NCBI GenBank assembly: GCA_027486345.1
Contig: JAIXPH010000058.1
Coordinates: 1-57,279 of the forward strand
Length of the DNA stretch: 57,279 nucleotides
Reading direction: 5' to 3'
Source of the DNA: Paracoccaceae bacterium
Lineage (GTDB): Bacteria > Pseudomonadota > Alphaproteobacteria > Rhodobacterales > Rhodobacteraceae
Both the position numbers and the translations under genes were made by a program. The notes beneath the pieces were generated by a model. That model was not told where the DNA came from. It saw only the letters and a list, made by a program, of their open reading frames with translations, and ran no database searches. Shown piece by piece: positions 40,985 through 49,663 of this stretch (position 1 is its first letter; each line of letters starts with the position of its first letter).

Positions 40985-41889
40985 TGGACAGAAAGAATGA
41001 ACGCCGTGGTCTGGGACGTGGCCTGTCGGCCCTGATGGCCGATGTGAACATCGACGCCGATCCCGCCGTCGCCGAACGCCCGCGCCGCCCCGACATGCTG
41101 GTGCCGGTCGAAAAACTGGTGCCCAACCCCGACCAGCCCCGCCGCGATTTCCAGCCAGAGGCGTTGCAGGAACTGGCCTCGTCGATCCGGCAAAAGGGCG
41201 TGATCCAGCCGCTGATCGTCCGGGCGCTGCCGGATGGCAAGTTCGAGATTGTCGCCGGGGAACGTCGCTGGCGCGCCGCGCAACTGGCGCAGGTGCATGA
41301 GCTGCCGGTGATCGTGCGCGACTTCACCGATGCCGAGGTGATCGAGGTCGCGATCATCGAAAACATCCAGCGCGCCGATCTGAACGCCATCGAAGAGGCG
41401 CTGGCCTTCAAGCAGTTGATGGAGAAATTCGGTCATACGCAGGAAAAACTGGCCGAGGCGCTGTCGAAAAGCCGCAGTCACATCGCCAACCTGCTGCGCC
41501 TGCTGAACCTGCCGGACGATGTGCAGGGCCATGTCCGCGAGGGCCGCTTGTCGGCGGGCCACGCACGGGCGCTGATCACGTCGGCCAAGGCGTCAGAACT
41601 GGCACGGGCGGTGATCAGCAAGAACCTGTCGGTGCGCGAGACCGAAAATCTTGTCAAATCGCCCGAGCAAAAGGGCGCAGGCAAGACCAGCGGTCCGCGC
41701 CCCAAATCGCATGAAAAGGATGCCGATACCCGGGCCTTGGAAAATGACCTCGCCGCCGCGCTGAACATGCGGGTGGCGATTGATCACGGCATGGATGGCG
41801 GGTCGATCACGGTGCATTACCGCACGCTGGAGGATCTCGATTTCCTCTGCGCCGCGCTGTCGGTCATGCGTCGGGACGTCGCCATATGA
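40984..41889 (+). CDS. parB: Chromosome partitioning protein ParB
   Basis: Binds parS and spreads as a CTP-dependent clamp. 301 residues: N-terminal ParA-stimulating motif RRGLGRGLSALMAD (residues 8-21), CTP-binding core with VPVEKLVPNPDQPRRDF, RQKGVIQPLIVR and the GERRWRAAQL motif. The helix-turn-helix is at about 150-172 (TQEKLAEALSKSRSHIANLL). A flexible linker and the C-terminal dimerisation domain follow. The sites it should bind are at 37680, 39579 and weaker ones at 34239 and 43746. Its end overlaps a convergent gene by 26 bases. Confidence 0.97.
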   Translation: MDRKNERRGLGRGLSALMADVNIDADPAVAERPRRPDMLVPVEKLVPNPDQPRRDFQPEALQELASSIRQKGVIQPLIVRALPDGKFEIVAGERRWRAAQLAQVHELPVIVRDFTDAEVIEVAIIENIQRADLNAIEEALAFKQLMEKFGHTQEKLAEALSKSRSHIANLLRLLNLPDDVQGHVREGRLSAGHARALITSAKASELARAVISKNLSVRETENLVKSPEQKGAGKTSGPRPKSHEKDADTRALENDLAAALNMRVAIDHGMDGGSITVHYRTLEDLDFLCAALSVMRRDVAI

Positions 41890-42223
41890 AGATTAGGACG
41901 GCGGTCAGCACCGCCGCCTGAACCGCCAGAACCCAAAAGGGCAGGGCGAGGATCAGCGACACACCGAAGGCGGCGGCGATGGACAGCGTGGCCAGCCGCT
42001 TTGCCTTCGCGCTGATCGCGCCACTGCGCCGCCAGTCGCGGATCGGTGGGCCAAGGGTCGGATGCGCCAGCAGCCAGTCATGCAGCCGCTTCGACGACCG
42101 GGCAAAGCAGAAGGCCGCCAGCAGCAGAAAGGGCACCGTGGGCAGCAGCGGCGTCACGATTCCCACCGCGCCCAGACCCAGTGCCACTGCGCCACCTACG
42201 GCCCAAAGCGCGCGGGCGATCAC
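41864..42223 (-). CDS. DUF454 (YbaN family) inner-membrane protein
   Basis: 119 residues with an N-terminal hydrophobic pair (WAVGGAVALGLGAVGIVTPL, LPTVPFLLLAAFCFARSSKR), the loop LHDWLLAHPTLGPPIRDWRR that marks the family, and two C-terminal helices (LSIAAAFGVSLILALPFWVL, VQAAVLTAVLIFIW). The function is unknown. It follows hemW with a 4-base overlap, and YbaN-like proteins are often near haem genes, so a haem link is possible but unproved. Its last 26 bases overlap the end of parB on the opposite strand. Confidence 0.9.
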   Translation of the reverse strand: MIARALWAVGGAVALGLGAVGIVTPLLPTVPFLLLAAFCFARSSKRLHDWLLAHPTLGPPIRDWRRSGAISAKAKRLATLSIAAAFGVSLILALPFWVLAVQAAVLTAVLIFIWRRPDA

Positions 42224-43374
42224 GCCGCCAACTCGCGCAGGATGCCGTTCAGCACGGCACGTCCGGCATCTGTCGCCACCAGCCGCCCGTCGGCGTGCCG
42301 CAGCAGACCCAACTCCTCCAACCGTGCCACACGCTCCGCAGGCAAGGGGGCAGGGGACAGGCGTTCATAGCGCGCCACATCCATGCCCTCTGCCAATCGC
42401 ATCGACATCAGCAGGTATTCCGTCGCCTGTTCCTCTCGGCTCACCGCCTCGCGCGGTAGCTCACCGGCTTCGCCCCGCTCCACCCGTGCCAGCCAATCCC
42501 CGGGGGCGCGCGGTGCCTCGGTGGCCCAACGCAGGCCATTCAGCGTGACCCGCCCATGCGCGCCGGGGCCGATACCGACATAGTCGCCCATCCGCCAATA
42601 GACGAGGTTATGCCGGCTTTCCGATCCCGCCGCCGCGTGGTTTGACACTTCATAGGCGGGCATGCCGTGGGCAGCGCAGACCTCTTGCGTCACCTCATAC
42701 ATGTCGGCCTGCACATCCTCATCCGGCAGACCCTTCAGCCCGCCGCGGGCGAAGCGGTCGCCAAAGGCGGTGCCGTCCTCGATCGTCAGTTGATACATCG
42801 ACAGATGGTCAACGGCCATCGACAGCGCCTCGGACAGTTCCGCCCGCCAGGCGGCCAAGGTTTGGTCCTGCCGCGCATAGATCAGATCGAAGCTCACCCG
42901 GTCAAAGGTGTTGCGGGCGATGTCAAAGGCGGCTCGCGCCTCTGCCACCGAATGCAGACGGCCCAGACGGCGCAGGTCGTCGTCGTTCAACGCCTGCACG
43001 CCCATGGAAATGCGGTTCACCCCCGCCTGACGGAAGCCGCGGAACCGCCCCGCCTCGACCGATCCGGGATTGGCCTCCAACGTGATTTCGGGATCGTTCA
43101 CCATGGGCCAAGCCGCACGCACCGCGTCCAGCACATCGGCCACCACTTGCGGGTCCATCAGGGACGGTGTGCCACCGCCAAAGAACACGGTCTGCAAGAC
43201 GCGGCCCGGCGTTTCTGCCGCCAAGCGTTTGATTTCACGCACATAGGCATCACGCCAGCGGCTCTGGTCGATCTTGGCGGCCACGTGGCTGTTGAAATCG
43301 CAATAGGGGCATTTCGACTGGCAGAAGGGCCAGTGCAGATAAAGACCGAACCCTCCGCTCTGCCAATCATCCAT
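42220..43374 (-). CDS. hemW: Radical SAM haem chaperone HemW
   Basis: 384 residues. The 4Fe-4S/SAM motif is at C18-x3-C22-x2-C25 (FCQSKCPYCDF), followed by FFGGGTPSLM, GVQALNDDDLRRLGR, the YQLTIEDGTAFGDR strand and the HemW C-terminal winged-helix domain (RLEELGLLRHADGRLVAT). HemW delivers haem to respiratory proteins and is not a coproporphyrinogen dehydrogenase: it lacks the longer N-terminal cysteine arrangement of HemN. First position after ridA with a 4-base gap, in the operon rph-rdgB-ridA-hemW-DUF454. Confidence 0.93.
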   Translation of the reverse strand: MDDWQSGGFGLYLHWPFCQSKCPYCDFNSHVAAKIDQSRWRDAYVREIKRLAAETPGRVLQTVFFGGGTPSLMDPQVVADVLDAVRAAWPMVNDPEITLEANPGSVEAGRFRGFRQAGVNRISMGVQALNDDDLRRLGRLHSVAEARAAFDIARNTFDRVSFDLIYARQDQTLAAWRAELSEALSMAVDHLSMYQLTIEDGTAFGDRFARGGLKGLPDEDVQADMYEVTQEVCAAHGMPAYEVSNHAAAGSESRHNLVYWRMGDYVGIGPGAHGRVTLNGLRWATEAPRAPGDWLARVERGEAGELPREAVSREEQATEYLLMSMRLAEGMDVARYERLSPAPLPAERVARLEELGLLRHADGRLVATDAGRAVLNGILRELAA

Positions 43375-43378
43375 GCGC

Positions 43379-43753
43379 TTATCCCTTGAACGCGGTAACC
43401 TCGATCTCGACCTTCATCTCGGGCCGGATCAGGCCCGCGATGACCATGGTGGCGGCGGGGCGGATATCGGCCAGGGCCGCACCCAGCACCGGCACCAATT
43501 CTTCGACCAGCGCGGCATCGGTGACAGTGTATTGCACCCGCACGATATCCGCCATGGTGAAGCCCGCCTGATCCAGCACGCCCGCGATGGTGGCAAAGCA
43601 GTTGCGCCCCTGATCGGCGATGCCGTCGGGCATGGTCATCGTGGCGTAATCATAGCCCGTCACGCCGGACACAAAACACCAGCCGCCCTTCACCACCGCG
43701 CGGGAATAGCCCATCGTCGCCTCGAACGGCGACCCCGTCGAAATCCGCTTCAT
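43379..43753 (-). CDS. RidA family protein (reactive enamine/imine deaminase-like)
   Basis: 124 residues. The YjgF/RidA fold is recognised from FVSGVTGYDYATMTMPDGIA, QGRNCFATIAGVLDQAGFTM, VRVQYTVTD and VVAALxD-like PVLGAALADIRPAATMVIAG; the substrate-binding Arg (LIRPEMKVEIEVTAF) is present. Members hydrolyse 2-aminoacrylate or related imines. I chose the ATG at 43753: AGGGG lies 8 bases upstream and it overlaps the rdgB stop. A GTG at 43762 would add FH-type residues. The start sits on a degenerate parS (43746-43761). Confidence 0.88.
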   Translation of the reverse strand: MKRISTGSPFEATMGYSRAVVKGGWCFVSGVTGYDYATMTMPDGIADQGRNCFATIAGVLDQAGFTMADIVRVQYTVTDAALVEELVPVLGAALADIRPAATMVIAGLIRPEMKVEIEVTAFKG

Positions 43754-43761
43754 GTGAAACA
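43746..43761. promoter_or_regulatory. Degenerate parS-like palindrome at the rdgB/ridA junction
   Basis: On the minus strand TGTTTCACATGAAGCG matches the parS consensus at 13 of 16 bases (intact left arm TGTTTCAC). Encodes FHMKR across the start of ridA, echoing FHVKH in MnmG. It may be a decayed or weak ParB site, or chance. Confidence 0.35.
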
Positions 43762-44358
43762 CCCCTCAACCAGTTTGCGGAAGGCGTCGGCCCGGTGGCT
43801 GATCTGGTTCTTGGCCCAGCGGTCCATCTCGCCAAAGGTCACGTCATGGCCGTCGGGCTGAAAGATCGGGTCATAACCATGCCCCTGATCCCCCCGCATC
43901 GGCCAGACCACTTGCCCCGGCATCACGCCCTCAAACACCTCATCATGCCCATCGGGCCAGGCCAGCACCAGCGTGCAGCGGAACTGCGCCAGACGCGGAT
44001 AGGGGGCATTCGCCGCCTCCAGCGCCGCCCAGGTCTTGGTCATCGCCAGTACGAAATCCCGGCCATTGGGCGTTTCCGCCCAATCGGCGGTATAGACCCC
44101 CGGCGCGCCGTTCAGCCCGTCGATGGTGATGCCGGAGTCATCGGCCAGCGCGGGCAGGCCAGAGGCCTGCGCCGCGAAATGCGCCTTGATCCGGGCATTG
44201 CCGATGAAAGTGGTCTCGGTCTCAGCCGGTTCGGCCAAGCCAAGCTGCCCGGCAGAGGTGACGGCCACCGAAAACGGCTCTAACAAGGCGGAAATCTCTT
44301 CCAGCTTGCCTTTGTTGTGCGTGGCGACGACCAGCCGTTCTTCGGTGAACTTGCGCAT
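43750..44358 (-). CDS. rdgB: Non-canonical purine NTP pyrophosphatase (Ham1-like)
   Basis: Removes dITP, ITP and XTP from nucleotide pools. 202 residues with the family N-terminus LVVATHNKGKLEEISALLEP, ETETTFIGNARIKAHFAA, ALADDSGITIDGLNGAPGVY and the C-terminal GHGYDPIFQPDGHDVTFGEM with SHRADAF. The ATG at 44358 shares a base with the rph stop, and the stop overlaps the ridA ATG, so it is translationally coupled on both sides. Confidence 0.95.
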   Translation of the reverse strand: MRKFTEERLVVATHNKGKLEEISALLEPFSVAVTSAGQLGLAEPAETETTFIGNARIKAHFAAQASGLPALADDSGITIDGLNGAPGVYTADWAETPNGRDFVLAMTKTWAALEAANAPYPRLAQFRCTLVLAWPDGHDEVFEGVMPGQVVWPMRGDQGHGYDPIFQPDGHDVTFGEMDRWAKNQISHRADAFRKLVEGCFT

Positions 44359-45074
44359 CACAGACCCAAGGCCGCCTTCTGCGCGGCAACCAGACCGGCG
44401 CAGCCCGCCTCGGCCAGATCCAAGAGTTGCCCCATTTCATCGCGGCTGAAGGTGGCGCCCTCGGCGCTCATCTGCACTTCGATCAGGCGGCCCTTGCCGG
44501 TCAGGATGAAATTGCCATCGGTCCCCGCGGCGGAATCCTCAGCATAGTCCAGATCCAGCACCGCTTGCCCGGCATAGATGCCGCAGGACACGGCGGCGAC
44601 ATGATCGATGATCGGGTCGCTGACGATCACACCCGATTTCAGCAGTTTCGCCACCGCCAGTTTCAGGGCGACCCAACCCCCGGTGATCGAGGCGCAGCGT
44701 GTGCCGCCATCGGCCTGGATCACGTCGCAGTCGATGACGATCTGCCGTTCGCCAAGCGCGGAGCGGTCCACCCCGGCCCGCAGCGCCCGCCCGATCAGAC
44801 GCTGGATTTCCTGCGTGCGGCCCGATTGCTTGCCCGCCGCCGCCTCGCGCCGGTTGCGGCTGTTGGTGGCGCGCGGCAGCATGCCATATTCCGCCGTGAC
44901 CCAGCCCAGCCCGGTGTTCTTCAGGAAGGGGGGGGCCTTGTCCTCGATCGTGGCCGAGCACAGGACATGCGTCTCGCCCATCTTGATCAGACATGACCCT
45001 TCGGCATGTTTCATCACGCCGGTTTCGATTGAAATCGGGCGCATTTCGCTTAGTTTTCGGCCAGAGGGGCGCAT
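44358..45074 (-). CDS. rph: Ribonuclease PH
   Basis: Phosphorolytic 3'-5' exoribonuclease that trims tRNA 3' ends. 238 residues: [38 protein letters not shown], the catalytic-site stretch [20 protein letters not shown], RSLRxV-like [20 protein letters not shown] and [19 protein letters not shown]. The ATG at 45074 gives the conserved N-terminus; open frame beyond it is not supported. Head of the rph-rdgB-ridA-hemW-DUF454 operon, divergent from hrcA with 136 bases between. Confidence 0.96.
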   Translation of the reverse strand: MRPSGRKLSEMRPISIETGVMKHAEGSCLIKMGETHVLCSATIEDKAPPFLKNTGLGWVTAEYGMLPRATNSRNRREAAAGKQSGRTQEIQRLIGRALRAGVDRSALGERQIVIDCDVIQADGGTRCASITGGWVALKLAVAKLLKSGVIVSDPIIDHVAAVSCGIYAGQAVLDLDYAEDSAAGTDGNFILTGKGRLIEVQMSAEGATFSRDEMGQLLDLAEAGCAGLVAAQKAALGL

Positions 45075-45210
45075 CGGATCATCCTTTCGGGTTTTGGCCA
45101 GATATGCAGGCCCACCCTGCGGATGCAACCCCGATTGAAGGGCCTGATTGACGGCCCCGATGGGCGGGCCGTAAGGTCGTCCCCTTGCGGAAAGACTGGA
45201 ACGCAGCACC

Positions 45211-46272
45211 ATGGCCGAAGGCTCGAGAATCCTCGCAGAAATGAACGACCGCTCGAAAGAGGTGTTTCGCCGGGTGGTCGAAGGCTATCTCTCCTCGGGT
45301 GATCCCGTCGGGTCGCGCACGCTGACCCGCAGCCTCAGCGAAAAGCTGTCGGCGGCGACGGTGCGGAACGTCATGCAAGACCTAGAGTTTCTGGGTCTGC
45401 TGGACAGCCCCCACATCTCGGCCGGGCGGATTCCCACCCAGATGGGTTTGCGGATGTTCGTGGACAGCCTGCTGGAGGTGGGGACCGTCGCCGATGAAGA
45501 CCGCGAACGGATCGACGCGACGGCGGGCACGAATGATCAGGATGTGACGGCCCTTCTGGATCATATCGGCACCGCGCTGTCGGGCATCACGCGCGGAGCC
45601 AGTCTGGTGCTGGCGCCAAAGGTCGAGGCTGCGATCAAGCACATCGAATTCGTCAGCCTCAACCAGACCCGCGCCTTGGTGGTGCTGGTCTTTGCCAATG
45701 GCCATGTGGAAAACCGCCTGTTCACCCCGCCCCCCGGCCATACACCGTCCAGCATGCGTGAGGCCGCGAACTTTCTGAACGCGCTGGCCGAGGGCAAGAC
45801 CCTGACCGACCTGCGCCGTGGTATGTCGGCCGAGATTGCGCTGCGGCGGCAGGAAATCGATTCGCTGGCGCGGGAATTGGTCGAAAGCGGTCTGGCCGTC
45901 TGGGAAAACCCCGGTGAATCCTCTGAACGCCTGATCGTGCGCGGGCGTGCGAACCTGCTGGAGGAAGAGGGCGCCGATCTGGAACGCGTCCGCAGCCTGT
46001 TTGACGACCTTGAACGCAAGCGCGACATCGCCGATTTCCTCGAACTCGCCGAGGAAGGCGACGGGGTGCGCATTTTCATCGGGTCGGAAAACAAACTCTT
46101 TTCACTTTCCGGTTCAAGTCTGGTGGTTTCTCCCTATATGAACGCGGACCGTAAGATCATCGGCGCGGTCGGCGTGATCGGTCCGACCCGGCTGAATTAT
46201 GGCCGGATCGTTCCCATCGTCGATTACACCGCGCAACTCGTCGGGCGGATCATGTCCGAACGGGGAACGTGA
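45211..46272 (+). CDS. hrcA: Heat-inducible transcription repressor HrcA
   Basis: 353 residues. N-terminal winged helix ([60 protein letters not shown]), a GAF-like core and the C-terminal [20 protein letters not shown] and [13 protein letters not shown]. HrcA binds CIRCE and represses groESL in alphaproteobacteria. No CIRCE inverted repeat is present upstream of hrcA, grpE or dnaK in this window, so its target should be elsewhere. A weak TTGACG-17-GTAAGG promoter candidate lies about 35-75 bases before the start. grpE follows 17 bases later. Confidence 0.96.
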   Translation: MAEGSRILAEMNDRSKEVFRRVVEGYLSSGDPVGSRTLTRSLSEKLSAATVRNVMQDLEFLGLLDSPHISAGRIPTQMGLRMFVDSLLEVGTVADEDRERIDATAGTNDQDVTALLDHIGTALSGITRGASLVLAPKVEAAIKHIEFVSLNQTRALVVLVFANGHVENRLFTPPPGHTPSSMREAANFLNALAEGKTLTDLRRGMSAEIALRRQEIDSLARELVESGLAVWENPGESSERLIVRGRANLLEEEGADLERVRSLFDDLERKRDIADFLELAEEGDGVRIFIGSENKLFSLSGSSLVVSPYMNADRKIIGAVGVIGPTRLNYGRIVPIVDYTAQLVGRIMSERGT

Positions 46273-46289
46273 GGAAGCAAGGAAGAACC

Positions 46290-46826
46290 ATGTCTGAGGA
46301 CAAGCCGCTGCCAGAAGAAATCGCCATCGAAGACGTCCTGCAGGACGATGCCCAACTGGGCGAGATTGAGGCCCTGCGCGCCGAGCGGGACGATATGCGT
46401 GACCGCTTCATGCGCGCGCTGGCCGAGGCCGAGAACATCCGCAAGCGCGGTGAGCGTGACCGCCGCGAGGCAGAGCAATACGGCGGCACGAAACTGGCGC
46501 GGGACCTGTTGCCGGTGTTCGACAACCTGAACCGCGCGCTGAAGGCCGCAACCGATGAACAGAAGGCCGCCGCCGCCGCGCTGTTCGAAGGCGTGGAACT
46601 GACCCTGCGGGAATTGACCAATGTGATGACCAAACACGGCGTCACCCCGATCATCCCGGCAATTGGCGACATCTTCGATCCGCAAAGCCATGAGGCGATG
46701 TTCGAGGCCCCCTTGCCCGGCACCAAGGCCGGTCAGATCATCCAGGTGATGACCGAAGGCTTCATGCTGCACGACCGCCTGCTGCGCCCGGCGCAGGTCG
46801 GTGTGTCTTCGAACACGGCGGGTTGA
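46290..46826 (+). CDS. grpE: Nucleotide exchange factor GrpE
   Basis: Releases ADP from DnaK. 178 residues: a long N-terminal coiled coil (IEALRAERDDMRDRFMRALA, then ENIRKRGERDRREAEQYGGT), FARDLLPVxDNL-type LARDLLPVFDNLNRAL, and the C-terminal beta domain (GVTPIIPAIGDIFDPQSHEA, GFMLHDRLLRPAQVGVSS). The ATG at 46290 follows AAGGAAG; an upstream in-frame GTG would add residues from the hrcA junction. Cotranscribed with hrcA; a perfect 53-bp repeat element lies right after it. Confidence 0.96.
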   Translation: MSEDKPLPEEIAIEDVLQDDAQLGEIEALRAERDDMRDRFMRALAEAENIRKRGERDRREAEQYGGTKLARDLLPVFDNLNRALKAATDEQKAAAAALFEGVELTLRELTNVMTKHGVTPIIPAIGDIFDPQSHEAMFEAPLPGTKAGQIIQVMTEGFMLHDRLLRPAQVGVSSNTAG

Positions 46827-46840
46827 CCTGACCTGACAGG

Positions 46841-46893
46841 AGCGGGGGTTTCACACCCCCGCACCCCCGTGGGATATTTGAGCAACGGGGAAG
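46841..46893. repeat. 53-bp dispersed repeat, copy 1 (hairpin GCGGGGGT/ACCCCCGC)
   Basis: Identical over all 53 bases, in inverse orientation, to 52980-53032. It contains a stem GCGGGGGT (46842-46849) with ACCCCCGC (46855-46862), then a second CACCCCCG that can compete for pairing, then GGGATATTTGAGCAACGGGG. It sits between the converging grpE and mutS genes, ending 3 bases before the mutS stop, so it may act as a two-way terminator. Confidence 0.85.
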
Positions 46894-46896
46894 AGG

Positions 46897-49539
46897 TCAG
46901 GGTTTTGCCAGACCTTTGAGTTCATAGACCAACCGCAACGCCTCCATCGGCGTCAACTCATCCGGGTGGACGCTTTCCAGCCGCTTTTCCACCGCACTGT
47001 CCTTTGCCGCAGGTTTTGGGGCCGGTGGCGGGGCGGAGAAACTGAACAGCGGCAGGTCGTCGATCAGCGCCTTGGGCCGCGCGCCGCCTTGGCGTTCGCC
47101 GCTCTCCAGCGCCTCCAGTACCACTTTGGCGCGGTCCACCACGCTTTGCGGCAGGCCCGCCAGACGCGCGACCTGCACGCCATAGGATCGGTCGGCGGCA
47201 CCTTTCTGCACCTCATGCAGGAAGATCACGTCGCCTTCCCATTCCTTGACCCGCACCGTGGCGTTTTCCACCCCCGGCAGCTTGCCTGCCAGCGCGGTCA
47301 TTTCATGGTAATGCGTGGCGAAGAGCGCGCGGCAGCGGTTTTGCCCGTGCAGATGCTCCATCGTGGCCCAGGCGATGGAAAGGCCGTCATAGGTCGCCGT
47401 GCCGCGCCCGATTTCATCGAGGATCACCAGCGCACGGTCATCGGCCTGGTTAAGGATCGCGGCGGTTTCGACCATCTCCACCATGAAGGTGGAGCGTCCC
47501 CGCGCCAGATCATCCGCCGCGCCGACACGGCTGAAGAGTTGGCTGACAAGGCCGATATGGGCATGGGCCGCAGGCACGAAACTGCCCGCCTGCGCCAGCA
47601 GCGCGATCAGCGCATTCTGCCGCAGGAAGGTGGATTTGCCTGCCATGTTCGGCCCGGTCAGCAGCCAGATCGCGGGGGTCTGGCCATCTGTCAGCGCGCA
47701 ATCATTGGCGACGAACGGACCCGCCCCCTGTTTACGCAGCGCGCGTTCCACCACCGGATGCCGCCCGGCGCGGATGTCAAAGGCGCGGCTGTCATCGACC
47801 TGCGGTTCGGTCCAGTCGCCTTCGGCCGCCAGATCGGCGAAGGCGGCGGTCAGGTCCAGTTCCGCCAAGGCCCGCGCCGCGCTGCCGATTTCGCCGGCAC
47901 AGTCGAGGATGGCTTGGCGCAGGATGGCGAAGTGCTTTTTCTCAATCTCCAGCGCGTGATTGCCCGCGTTGAGGATGCGGGTCTCCATCTCGGACAGTTC
48001 CACGGTGGTGAAGCGCACTTGGCCTGCGGTGGTCTGGCGGTGGATGAACCGTTCCGACAGCGGCGGCGACAGCATGCGTTCGGCATGGGTGGCGGTGGTT
48101 TCGATGAAATAGCCGAGCACGTTGTTGTGCTTGATCTTCAGGCTTTGGATGCCGGTTTCCGCGATGAAATCGGCCTGCATCGCCGCAATCACGCCCCGGC
48201 CTTCGTCACGCAGGCGGCGGACCTCGTCCAACTCGGGGTCATAGTCGGGCGCGATGAAGCCGCCATCGCGGGCCAGCAGGGGCGGTTCGGCAACCAGCGC
48301 CTGATCCAGCAGATCGGCCAAGGCATCATGCCCGGTCAGGGCGCGGGCCGCCTCGGCCAACAGGGGCGGTACGTCGTCCAGTTTGGCGGCGATGGCCCCG
48401 GCTTGGGTCAGCCCGGCACGAATGGCGGTCAGGTCACGTGGACCACCCCGGTCCAGCGCAAGGCGGGACAGCGCGCGGTCCATGTCCGGCACGCGGCGCA
48501 GGTCGTCGCGCAGATCGGCGCGAAAGCGGCTCTGTTCCAGCAGAAACCGCACGCTTTCCAGCCGGGAATGGATGATCCCCAGATCCCTCGACGGTGCCGA
48601 AATACGCCGCTCCAACAGGCGCGCGCCGGGGGCGGTGACGGTGCGATCCACCGCCGCCAGCAGCGAGCCATCCCGCCCACCCGACAGCGCCTGCGTCAAT
48701 TCCAGATTGCGGCGGGTGGCGGCGTCGATCTGCATCGCCCCACCTGCCAGTTCCCGCACCGGCGGGCGCAAGAGGGGCAGTTTGCCGCGTTGGGTCAGGT
48801 CCAGATAATCAACCAGCGCCCCCATGGCCGCCAATTCGGCGCGGTCAAAACTGCCGAAACTGTCCAGCGTGCCGACACCGAACAGCGCGCAGAGCCGTTT
48901 CTCAGCAGAGGTGGAGTCGAACGATCCCCGTGACAGCCCGGTCATCGCTGCCCCGCAATCCGTCACTATTTCTGCGAAATCGGCCTCTCGCGCCTCACTC
49001 ACCAGCACCTCACGCGGGGACAGGCGCGCCAGTTCCGGCCCGAGACGCGCGGGCGGGCAGTGCATGACCCGCAACTCACCGGTGGAGATATCGGCCCAAG
49101 CCAGCGCCGATTCCTCCCGCACCTCGGCAAAGGCGGACAGGTAGTTGTGACGCCGCGCCTCCAGCAGCGCATCTTCGGTCAGGGTGCCGGGGGTGACCAG
49201 ACGCACTACATCGCGGCGCACCACGGATTTGGACCCACGCTTCTTCGCCTCGGCGGGGTCTTCCAACTGTTCGGCGATGGCGACGCGAAAGCCCTTGCGG
49301 ATCAGGGTCAGCAGATAGCCTTCGGCCGCATGGATCGGCACGCCGCACATGGCGATGGGTTCGCCCATGTGGAAACCGCGTTTCGTCAGGGCGATGTCCA
49401 AGGCCGCCGCCGCCGCAACGGCATCGTCAAAGAACATCTCGTAGAAATCGCCCATGCGGTAGAACAACAGCGCGGCGGGGTTCTGCGCCTTGATTTGCAG
49501 GTATTGCGCCATCATCGGCGTCACGGTGTCTTCGGTCAT
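46897..49539 (-). CDS. mutS: DNA mismatch repair protein MutS
   Basis: 880 residues. Mismatch-recognition motif GDFYEMF with Phe32 and Glu34, connector and lever domains, ATPase with Walker [21 protein letters not shown], the ABC signature region [20 protein letters not shown], Walker [21 protein letters not shown] and the switch His [12 protein letters not shown]-terminal helix-turn-helix and dimerisation segment present. I chose the ATG at 49539 because it gives the normal N-terminus; the open frame continues to 49683 across the maeB promoter region. Divergent from maeB, convergent with grpE. Confidence 0.97.
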   Translation of the reverse strand: MTEDTVTPMMAQYLQIKAQNPAALLFYRMGDFYEMFFDDAVAAAAALDIALTKRGFHMGEPIAMCGVPIHAAEGYLLTLIRKGFRVAIAEQLEDPAEAKKRGSKSVVRRDVVRLVTPGTLTEDALLEARRHNYLSAFAEVREESALAWADISTGELRVMHCPPARLGPELARLSPREVLVSEAREADFAEIVTDCGAAMTGLSRGSFDSTSAEKRLCALFGVGTLDSFGSFDRAELAAMGALVDYLDLTQRGKLPLLRPPVRELAGGAMQIDAATRRNLELTQALSGGRDGSLLAAVDRTVTAPGARLLERRISAPSRDLGIIHSRLESVRFLLEQSRFRADLRDDLRRVPDMDRALSRLALDRGGPRDLTAIRAGLTQAGAIAAKLDDVPPLLAEAARALTGHDALADLLDQALVAEPPLLARDGGFIAPDYDPELDEVRRLRDEGRGVIAAMQADFIAETGIQSLKIKHNNVLGYFIETTATHAERMLSPPLSERFIHRQTTAGQVRFTTVELSEMETRILNAGNHALEIEKKHFAILRQAILDCAGEIGSAARALAELDLTAAFADLAAEGDWTEPQVDDSRAFDIRAGRHPVVERALRKQGAGPFVANDCALTDGQTPAIWLLTGPNMAGKSTFLRQNALIALLAQAGSFVPAAHAHIGLVSQLFSRVGAADDLARGRSTFMVEMVETAAILNQADDRALVILDEIGRGTATYDGLSIAWATMEHLHGQNRCRALFATHYHEMTALAGKLPGVENATVRVKEWEGDVIFLHEVQKGAADRSYGVQVARLAGLPQSVVDRAKVVLEALESGERQGGARPKALIDDLPLFSFSAPPPAPKPAAKDSAVEKRLESVHPDELTPMEALRLVYELKGLAKP

Positions 49540-49663
49540 GTGTCCCCCGGCCTTCGCGCGAACCCTACAGAAGCGACCCTGCCGCGAAAAGACTGGATTG
49601 ATACCTATGCAGGCCGGTTTCGGGGCGGTATCACGGCGCGGAACACAACAGGATGGCCCCCTG

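Noticed and set aside
45075-45210. CIRCE element upstream of hrcA
   Set aside because: No TTAGCACTC/GAGTGCTAA arms were found.
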